Shown here in pieces: positions 27,701-32,156 of a DNA stretch of 32,156 bases. Position 1 is the first letter of the stretch. Each line of letters begins with the position of its first letter. The notes beneath the pieces were generated by a model. The model searched no databases. It was not told the origin of the DNA and was given only the letters and a program-made list of their open reading frames with translations. The position numbers and the translations under genes are program-made. The DNA comes from Verrucomicrobiota bacterium (GTDB lineage: Bacteria > Verrucomicrobiota > Verrucomicrobiia > Opitutales > UBA953): positions 1 to 32,156 of the forward strand of contig JAPLTV010000119.1 in NCBI GenBank assembly GCA_026397955.1, given 5' to 3'.

Positions 27701-27922
27701 CGCCTCGCGATGGGCCGCGATATCAAGCCTGCCGAGCGCCCGTCGCTGGAGAAGCTGATCGCCGCCCAGACGGCTTATTATAAGACCAATCCGGCCGAAG
27801 CCGCCAAGCTGATCAAGGTCGGCTTCAGCCAGTCGCTCGCCGCCGACCCGGCCGAACTCGCCGCCTGGACACAGGCGTGCCGCGTCCTCCTTAACTCCCA
27901 CGAAGCGATCACCCGCTACTAA
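24794..27922 (+). CDS. PSCyt1-DUF1549-DUF1553 planctomycete-type cytochrome protein, pair 3 (1042 aa)
   Basis: Intact exported cytochrome-like protein. Signal peptide at 1-19; PSCyt1 with CFHCH at 39-43 and a probable distal Met96 (DVMP); DUF1549 at about 145-350 with a second CxxCH, CAECHDHKFDP, at 326-336. A low-complexity Ala/Lys/Pro linker (AKKPAAKKPAAPAP) lies near residues 470-485 and is followed by a beta-sandwich-like insertion to about 620. DUF1553 spans about 735-1035 and ends LLNSHEAITRY rather than the usual LNSNEF. The linker and insertion are absent from pair 1 and probably form an extra binding module. The DUF1501 partner begins 4 bp after the stop. The leader ACTTCCCC precedes the ATG without a Shine-Dalgarno sequence. 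Confidence 0.93.
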   Translation: MRVLPLVAPFLVVGLLGAAESTDTVRFNRDIRPIMSDTCFHCHGFDPKSRKGSLRLDIRDDALKAGKSGAIAIVPGKPDESEVIKRLFTKDEDDVMPNKESHKTLTAAQKDLFRRWVAQGAVYEPHWAYKALEAPVVPALPTGGKNPIDAFIGAKLAEKKIRPSAEASKERLLRRASLDLTGLPPTPAETAAFLADGSADAYEKQVDRLLASPRFGERMAVWWLDVARFADTVGYHGDQNQRIFPYRDYVINAFNTNKPFDVFTREQLAGDLLPNPTEEQLVASGYNRLNMMTREGGAQVKEYLAKYGAERVRSVSNAWLGSTFGCAECHDHKFDPIKSADFYTLQAFFADVKQWGVYADYNYTPEPELKGVGNDHPFYPEVRTKNAYRTKKDAEFRAELASLYAKTLAEQKDQTDFSAWQKDIAAFLSEHPTGLLSPAGTFFLKAAPPVAPAKMAAKAPAKNTDATSVAKKPAAKKPAAPAPVAFAAGATIKMPKGVAKGEDFAITLNTGATPIASVRIDIPKGSIPADSAANITARFGIVDAKGKERPVAFHLADATHREPRYNSTFELTDINAGWSLKMPDADVHAVWLLDTPVTTKADEKFVIHFESNAALTLKASVSPLSHDDPLKVTAPETLSSHKDPRLTAATVALFLNSRGTDRATLEKTRTLTTTLRRQYDGYAWSMVTQATKPLTVRVLPRGNFLDETGPVVLPTTPSFLPGLRTSTEQKRLTRLDLADWINSKDNPITARTVMNRLWQIFHGTGLSAGLDDLGSQGELPSHPELLEWLSLEFRDKGWDVKKMIRLMVTSRTYRQSSSLRPDLKETDPNNRLLASQNPRRLDAEFVRDNALFVAGLLNIADVGGPSVKPYQPEGYYEPMQFPNRTYVASKDSDQWRRGLYMHWQRMYLHPMLINFDAPSRDECTALRSYSNTPQQALTLLNDPTFVEAARAMAARLLVLPAGDRLGQGFRLAMGRDIKPAERPSLEKLIAAQTAYYKTNPAEAAKLIKVGFSQSLAADPAELAAWTQACRVLLNSHEAITRY

Positions 27923-27926
27923 GAAC

Positions 27927-29363
27927 ATGCGCCCTTACGACCCAGTCGCCCACGCCCTGTCGATCAATCGACGGAGCTTCCTCACCAAGAGCGCCTACGG
28001 CCTCGGCAGCGCGGCGTTCGCCATGCTCGCCGCGAAGTCTGGCTTCAGCGACCTACACGCCGCCCAGTTCTCCAAGGGCGTGCTCCAGAAGCCTGATCTC
28101 CCCGTCAAAGCCAAGCGCGTCATCTTCCTTTGCATGGCCGGCGGTCCTCCGCACCTTGAACTCTTCGACAACAAGCCGGTCCTGAAGAGCCTCCACGGCC
28201 AGGCTTTCCCGGAGTCGTTCACCAAGGGCAAGCAGATCGCCCAGCTCCAGAACACCGTCCTTAAGGCCCGCGGCGGCTCCTTCGAATTCAAGAAATGGGG
28301 CAAGTCCGGCATGGAACTGACCGACATCTTCCCGCACATCGGTGGGGTCGCCGACGACCTCTGCGTCGTCCGCTCGCTGAAGACCGAGCAGATCAACCAC
28401 GACACCGCCCATGCCTTTTTCAACACGGGCTCGATTATCAAGGGCCGCCCGAGCATGGGCTCCTGGCTCCTCTACGGCCTCGGCTCCGAGACCGAGAACC
28501 TGCCGGGCTACATCGTCCTGACCTCCGCCGGCCGCACTGGCCAGCAGCCGATTTCCTCACGCCAGTGGTCCAGCGGCGTGCTGCCGAGCAAATACCAGGG
28601 CATCCAGTTCCAATCCAAGGGCGAAGCGGTCCATTACATCGGCAACCCCGAAGGCGTCTGCCAAAGCACCCAGCGCCAGGTCATCGATGAGATCCGCCGC
28701 CTTAACGGCCAGCTCGCCGAAGAGACCGTCGACCCCGAGATCGCCACGCGCGTCGCCCAATACGAGATGGCCTTCAAGATGCAGTCGAGCGTCCCCGAGC
28801 TGCTCGACTTCAAGAGCGAGTCCGCGAAGACGCTCGAAAACTACGGTATCAAGGAAGTCGGCGACGGCTCTTTCGCCTCGAATTGCCTCATGGCCCGCCG
28901 CCTCGCCGAACGTGGCGTGCGTATGATTCAGCTCTACCACCGCGCCTGGGATCTCCACGGCGGTCTCGACAACGGGATGAAGATGGGCGCCGAAGACGTC
29001 GACAAGGCCACCGGCGCCCTCATCCGCGACCTCAAGGAGCGCGGCATGCTCGACGATACGCTCATCCTCTGGGGCGGAGAATTCGGCCGCACGCCGATGG
29101 GCCAAGGCACCGGGCGCGACCACCATATCGCCGGCTACTCAGTCTTCCTCGCCGGTGGCGGCATCAAGGCTGGAACGACCTACGGCGCCACCGACGAGCT
29201 CGGGTATAACGCCGTCGAGAACGTCGTCGATGTCCATGACCTGCACGCCACGATGCTTGCCCTGATGGGCATCGATCACCATCGCCTGAACGTGAAGTAC
29301 CAAGGCCTCGACGTCCGCCTGACGGGCGTCGCTGGCAAGGTGGTCAAGGGCATCATGGCCTAG
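27927..29363 (+). CDS. DUF1501 protein with Tat signal, pair 3 (478 aa)
   Basis: Tat-exported DUF1501 protein. The motif INRRSFLTKSAYGLGSAAFA (Arg15-Arg16) matches the S/T-RRxFLK consensus well. Family blocks are VIFLCMAGGPPHLELFDNKP near residue 65, GEFGRTP near 383-389 and GRDHHIAGYSVFLAGGG following it. Compared with pairs 1 and 2, the first block has HLELFD in place of HIDTFD/QVDTFD, so one acidic position differs, and the post-GRDH block is less conserved. It is probably co-translated with the cytochrome gene 4 bp upstream. A 9-bp hairpin follows the stop. Confidence 0.92.
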   Translation: MRPYDPVAHALSINRRSFLTKSAYGLGSAAFAMLAAKSGFSDLHAAQFSKGVLQKPDLPVKAKRVIFLCMAGGPPHLELFDNKPVLKSLHGQAFPESFTKGKQIAQLQNTVLKARGGSFEFKKWGKSGMELTDIFPHIGGVADDLCVVRSLKTEQINHDTAHAFFNTGSIIKGRPSMGSWLLYGLGSETENLPGYIVLTSAGRTGQQPISSRQWSSGVLPSKYQGIQFQSKGEAVHYIGNPEGVCQSTQRQVIDEIRRLNGQLAEETVDPEIATRVAQYEMAFKMQSSVPELLDFKSESAKTLENYGIKEVGDGSFASNCLMARRLAERGVRMIQLYHRAWDLHGGLDNGMKMGAEDVDKATGALIRDLKERGMLDDTLILWGGEFGRTPMGQGTGRDHHIAGYSVFLAGGGIKAGTTYGATDELGYNAVENVVDVHDLHATMLALMGIDHHRLNVKYQGLDVRLTGVAGKVVKGIMA

Positions 29364-29377
29364 CGGTAAACGACACT

Positions 29378-29403
29378 TAAACGCCGTTAAAATTCGGCGT
29401 TTA
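29378..29403 (+). terminator. Hairpin after pair 3, probable weak terminator or attenuator
   Basis: TAAACGCCG (29378-29386) and CGGCGTTTA (29395-29403) form a perfect 9-bp stem with an eight-base loop, 15 bp after the DUF1501 stop. There is no T-run beyond the final TTTA, so it may be inefficient, bidirectional or a transcript-stabilising hairpin. It leaves only 37 bp before the next gene. Confidence 0.5.
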
Positions 29404-29440
29404 GACTTCAATGGTCAGGGCGGAATCGTAAGGTCGAACC

Positions 29441-30091
29441 ATGCCCCTCCACCGCCTCACCCTGACGGCCACCCTACTGGCGTCCGCCTTCGTCAACGCC
29501 TTCGCCGCCGATGCGATCACGCCGACCGCGAAGACCGAACTCTTCAACGGCAAAGACACCGTCGGCTGGGCCATCTACCCCGAAGCCGGGAAAGATTCCT
29601 GGTCGATCAAGGATGGCATCCTTGCCTGCACAGGTAAGCCAAGCGGCTTCCTCCGCACGGAGAAGAGCTACAAGCAGTATCGCTTCACGGTCGAGTGGCG
29701 CTTCACAAAGACCGGCAATACCGGCGTGGTCGTTCACATGGCGCCCCCCGATGCGATCTGGCCGAAGAGCATTGAATGCCAAGGTATGCACAAGAACCAG
29801 GGCGACTTCTATTTCTGGAATGGCGCCACGCTCACAGGTGGCACCGAGCTCAAGGACAAGAAGAGCGGCAAGATCCGCGGCTACCGTCTGGGCAAGCAGG
29901 CCGATGCCGAAAAGCCGGCCGGCGAATGGAATACCTTCACCACGGTCTGCGACGGCAATACGGTCACGATCCTCGTCAACGGCAAGGAAGTGAACAAGGC
30001 CACCGGCACGAATCTCTCTGAAGGCTTCATCGGCCTCCAGGTCGAAGGCGGCGCCTTCGAAGTCAAGCGCTGCACCCTCGAACCCCTCTAA
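29441..30091 (+). CDS. Secreted DUF1080 protein, 3-keto-disaccharide hydrolase family (216 aa)
   Basis: Exported single-domain protein of the DUF1080/3-keto-disaccharide hydrolase family (PF06439), a concanavalin-like beta-jelly-roll. Some characterised members cleave 3-keto-glycosides made by sugar 3-oxidation; others may only bind carbohydrates. Signal peptide MPLHRLTLTATLLASAFVNAFAA. The family opening ELFNGKDTVGWAIY is at 33-46, then DSWSIKDGILACTGKPSGFL, a core strand WRFTKTGNTGVVVHM, AGEWNTFTTVCDGNTVTILVNG, and a closing GFIGLQVEGGAFEVKRCTLEPL-type block. The domain fills the whole mature protein, the usual length for the family. It is 44 bp upstream of a tandem-domain relative in the same direction. 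Confidence 0.9.
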   Translation: MPLHRLTLTATLLASAFVNAFAADAITPTAKTELFNGKDTVGWAIYPEAGKDSWSIKDGILACTGKPSGFLRTEKSYKQYRFTVEWRFTKTGNTGVVVHMAPPDAIWPKSIECQGMHKNQGDFYFWNGATLTGGTELKDKKSGKIRGYRLGKQADAEKPAGEWNTFTTVCDGNTVTILVNGKEVNKATGTNLSEGFIGLQVEGGAFEVKRCTLEPL

Positions 30092-30096
30092 ATAAC

Positions 30097-30126
30097 AACC
30101 CCACCCCTAGCCCCACCCCTATCCCT
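30097..30126 (+). repeat. Degenerate phased hexamer array before the tandem DUF1080 gene (5 units)
   Basis: Units AACCCC, ACCCCT, AGCCCC, ACCCCT and ATCCCT follow each other in strict six-base phase and fill the gap between two DUF1080 genes. CTTTAGTCT and the ATG at 30136 come next, nearly the same leader as after the array at 22609. The complementary strand has five GGG/GGGG runs. Confidence 0.9.
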
Positions 30127-30135
30127 CTTTAGTCT

Positions 30136-31431
30136 ATGCGTCTCCTCACCACCCTCCTCGCCGTCGCGGCTTCCGCTCTCTCTGCGGATTCTCCGCCCGC
30201 CGGCTTCACCCCGCTCTTCAACGGCAAGGACCTTGCCGGCTGGCATGGCTACAACCCGCACTCCATCACCAAGCTCACCGGCGAGAAGAAGGACGCGATG
30301 CTTGCCAAGATGCGCGAGGAATTCTCGCAGCACTGGTCCGTGAAGGATGGCGAACTCTTCAACCCCGGTACCGGCGCCTACGCGACGACCGACAAGGAAT
30401 ACGGCGACATCGAGCTGGTGCTCGAATATAACATGGCGCCGAAGGGCGACTCGGGCGTCTACCTCCGCGCGGTCCCTCAGGTCCAGATCTGGGACCCGAC
30501 CGACGAGAAGGCCTTCAAGCATAACGCCCAGCTCGGCTCCGGCGCCCTTTGGAACAACTCCCCGGGCAAGCCTGGCAAAGACCCGCTGGTCCTGGCTGAT
30601 AAGCCCGCCGGTGAATGGAATACCCTCCGCGTCGTGATGGTCGGCTCCCGCGTCAGCGTCTGGCTCAACGGCAAGCATACGGTCGACCACGCCATCCTCG
30701 AGAACTACTACGACCGCAAGTCGGCCATCCCGGCGAAGGGCCCGATCTGCCTCCAGACGCACGGCGCCGCAATCCGCTGGCGCAATATCGCCGTCCGCGA
30801 GATCGCGGGCGCCGAAGCCAACCAGATCCTCGCGTCGCACGGCAAGGCCGGCTTCAAGTCGATCTTCAATGGTAAGGACTTCACGGGTTGGGCCGGTCCG
30901 GTCGAGAACTTCGAAGTGGCCGATGGTGCCATCCGTTGCAAGACGGGTAAAGGCGGCACGCCCTACTACAATCAGGACCTGACCGACTTCGCCAATCGCC
31001 TTGAGTTCAAGCTCCCTCTCGGCGGCAACAACGGCCTCGCCATCCGCTACCCCGGAACGGGCAACACGGCCTACGCTGGCATGTGCGAACTCCAGGTGCT
31101 CGACGACAACTACGAGAAGACGAAGGGCAAGATTGACCCGCGCCAGGTCCACGGATCCGCCTACGGCATGGTCGCCGCCCAGCGCGGTTATCAGCGCCCA
31201 ATCGGCGAATGGAACTTCCAAGAGACCACCGTCGTCGGCTCGACGATCAAGGTCGAACTCAACGGCTTCATTATCCTCGAAGCCGACCTCTCGAAGGTCG
31301 ACATGGCCACGGTGATGGGCAAGAGCCCGCACCCGGGCAAAGACAACACCCACGGCTTCTTCGGCTTCGCCGGTCACAACGACGCCGCGGCTTTCCGGTA
31401 TATCGAAATCAAGGACCTGGCTGCCAAGTAA
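30136..31431 (+). CDS. Secreted tandem-DUF1080 protein, 3-keto-disaccharide hydrolase family (431 aa)
   Basis: Two DUF1080 domains in one exported polypeptide. Signal peptide MRLLTTLLAVAASALSA. Domain 1 spans about residues 22-222 (PLFNGKDLAGWHGY at 26-39; DSGVYLRAVPQVQIWD; AGEWNTLRVVMVGSRVSVWLNG). Domain 2 spans about 238-428 (SIFNGKDFTGWAG at 242-254; NNGLAIRYPG; CELQVLDD; IGEWNFQETTVVGSTIKVELNG; HGFFGFAGH). The FNGKD motifs are 216 residues apart and the two copies are clearly diverged, so the duplication is old. The domains may divide catalysis and binding, but which does which cannot be told from sequence. A strong terminator follows 22 bp downstream. Confidence 0.9.
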   Translation: MRLLTTLLAVAASALSADSPPAGFTPLFNGKDLAGWHGYNPHSITKLTGEKKDAMLAKMREEFSQHWSVKDGELFNPGTGAYATTDKEYGDIELVLEYNMAPKGDSGVYLRAVPQVQIWDPTDEKAFKHNAQLGSGALWNNSPGKPGKDPLVLADKPAGEWNTLRVVMVGSRVSVWLNGKHTVDHAILENYYDRKSAIPAKGPICLQTHGAAIRWRNIAVREIAGAEANQILASHGKAGFKSIFNGKDFTGWAGPVENFEVADGAIRCKTGKGGTPYYNQDLTDFANRLEFKLPLGGNNGLAIRYPGTGNTAYAGMCELQVLDDNYEKTKGKIDPRQVHGSAYGMVAAQRGYQRPIGEWNFQETTVVGSTIKVELNGFIILEADLSKVDMATVMGKSPHPGKDNTHGFFGFAGHNDAAAFRYIEIKDLAAK

Positions 31432-31453
31432 GGGGCCCTTTCAGGCCTCCATC

Positions 31454-31480
31454 AAAACCCCTCGAAAGAGGGGTTTTTTT
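31454..31480 (+). terminator. Strong intrinsic terminator after the DUF1080 genes
   Basis: A perfect 10-bp stem, AAAACCCCTC (31454-31463) with GAGGGGTTTT (31468-31477), encloses a GAAA tetraloop and runs into an unbroken run of seven T (31474-31480). Because the stem begins with four A, it could also act on the minus strand. Confidence 0.93.
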
Positions 31481-31539
31481 ATTAACTGCTAATTGCTATG
31501 CCCCAGCGAGGGTCTTAATTGTCTTCCATCGCAAGCCCC

Positions 31540-32156
31540 ATGCCCCCTTACCGCTCTCTTCTCGCCGTCGCCGGCGTCTTACTCTTCGCGTCTGCATCGG
31601 CCGCAGAGCACGTCCAGTTCAACCGCGACATCCGTCCGATCTTCTCGGACACCTGCTTCGCCTGCCACGGTCCGGACGAGAATAAGGTGAAGGGCAAGCT
31701 ACGCCTGGACTCCCTCGACGCCGCACGCAAAGGCGGTAAGTCCGGCGAACCGGCCATCACTCCGGGTCATCCGGAAAAGAGCGAAGTGATGAAGCGACTG
31801 CTGACGAAGGATACGGATGACCACATGCCTCCGGCAGATTTCCATAAGGTACTCAGCAAGGCGCAGATCGCCCTCGTCGAACAGTGGATCAAAGAAGGCG
31901 CCGAGTACCAAGGCCACTGGGCTTTCCAGATTCCGGTCAAGCCCACCGTCCCGACGATTCCCGCCGGCGGTAACGCGATTGATGGCTTCCTCGCCCAAGG
32001 CCTCTCCGCCAAGGGCCTCAAGCCCAACGGCGACGCCCCGAAGGCCACCCTGCTCCGTCGCGCCGCCCTCGACCTGACCGGCCTGCCTCCCTCCGACGCC
32101 GACCTGCAGTCCTTCCTGTCCGACTCTTCGCCTGAAGCCTGGTCCAAGGCCATCGA
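31540..32156 (+). CDS. PSCyt1-DUF1549 cytochrome protein, fourth copy, 3' end outside the window
   Basis: The reading frame from the ATG at 31540 stays open to the window edge (205 full codons). It encodes a signal peptide (MPPYRSLLAVAGVLLFASASA), a PSCyt1 haem domain with CFACH at residues 39-43 and a likely distal Met96 in HMPP, and the start of DUF1549 (NAIDGFLAQGL; LLRRAALDLTGLPP). It most resembles the pair 3 protein (shared VxFNRDIRPIxSDTCFxCHG). A full-length product of about 900-1050 aa followed by a DUF1501 gene is expected beyond the edge. It starts its own unit, downstream of the terminator at 31454. Confidence 0.92.
   Translation, partial: MPPYRSLLAVAGVLLFASASAAEHVQFNRDIRPIFSDTCFACHGPDENKVKGKLRLDSLDAARKGGKSGEPAITPGHPEKSEVMKRLLTKDTDDHMPPADFHKVLSKAQIALVEQWIKEGAEYQGHWAFQIPVKPTVPTIPAGGNAIDGFLAQGLSAKGLKPNGDAPKATLLRRAALDLTGLPPSDADLQSFLSDSSPEAWSKAI

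Noticed and set aside
30088-31377. Long minus-strand open frame (429 codons) opposite the tandem DUF1080 gene
   Set aside because: Antisense shadow of a clear two-domain gene; no motif and no plausible start context.
1-32156. Search by eye for tRNA, rRNA, CRISPR arrays, insertion sequences and attachment sites
   Set aside because: No cloverleaf-like gene, spaced repeat array, transposase motif or paired terminal inverted repeats were seen. The hexamer arrays lack spacers, so they are not CRISPR.

Overview
This window is GC-rich bacterial chromosome of the Planctomycetota-Verrucomicrobiota-Chlamydiota (PVC) type. The signs are four genes for PSCyt1/DUF1549/DUF1553 'planctomycete cytochrome' proteins (three paired with a Tat-exported DUF1501 protein), a PVC-type haem-binding dehydrogenase, DUF1080 (3-keto-disaccharide hydrolase) proteins and a XylR-type AraC regulator. 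I favour Verrucomicrobiota (Opitutia-like) over Planctomycetota. That placement is inference, because no rRNA or other phylogenetic marker lies in the window.

Layout. 1-3.9 kb, minus strand: a secreted alpha/beta hydrolase followed by a GMC oxidoreductase that is split by a perfect 23-bp tandem duplication. 4.1-8.4 kb, plus strand: cytochrome/DUF1501 pair 1 with overlapping genes. 8.4-11.6 kb, plus strand: a Uup-like ABC-F ATPase and a XylR-like sugar-responsive regulator. 11.6-17.2 kb, minus strand: two secreted beta-propeller proteins, one with NPCBM, HEAT and cytochrome c domains, separated by an intrinsic terminator. 17.3-24.7 kb, plus strand: an operon of cytochrome/DUF1501 pair 2 (cytochrome gene broken inside its haem domain), a secreted esterase-like hydrolase and a secreted FAD oxidoreductase with a golvesin-like C-terminus. 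24.8-29.4 kb, plus strand: cytochrome/DUF1501 pair 3. 29.4-31.5 kb, plus strand: one single-domain and one tandem-domain DUF1080 protein, ending at a strong terminator. From 31.5 kb a fourth cytochrome gene runs off the window edge.

How the genes may work together. Nearly every product has a Sec or Tat export signal. Together they supply flavin oxidoreductases, c-type cytochromes, esterases and keto-glycoside hydrolase-family proteins. This is consistent with an extracytoplasmic route that oxidises complex glycans and passes electrons to cytochromes. It is an inference from gene content; the substrate cannot be read from sequence, and the roles of DUF1501 and DUF1553 are not established.

Most unexpected structure. 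Four short intergenic arrays have strict 6-base phasing (CCC plus three variable bases per unit; G-quadruplex-like on the opposite strand). Three of them end 8-13 nt before a start codon, and two share nearly the same 8-9 nt leader. Start codons here generally lack Shine-Dalgarno sequences and follow pyrimidine-rich leaders. Two oxidoreductase genes are disrupted by different structural changes. No tRNA, rRNA, CRISPR or insertion sequence was seen, and no gene-free stretch exceeds 300 bases (longest 244).
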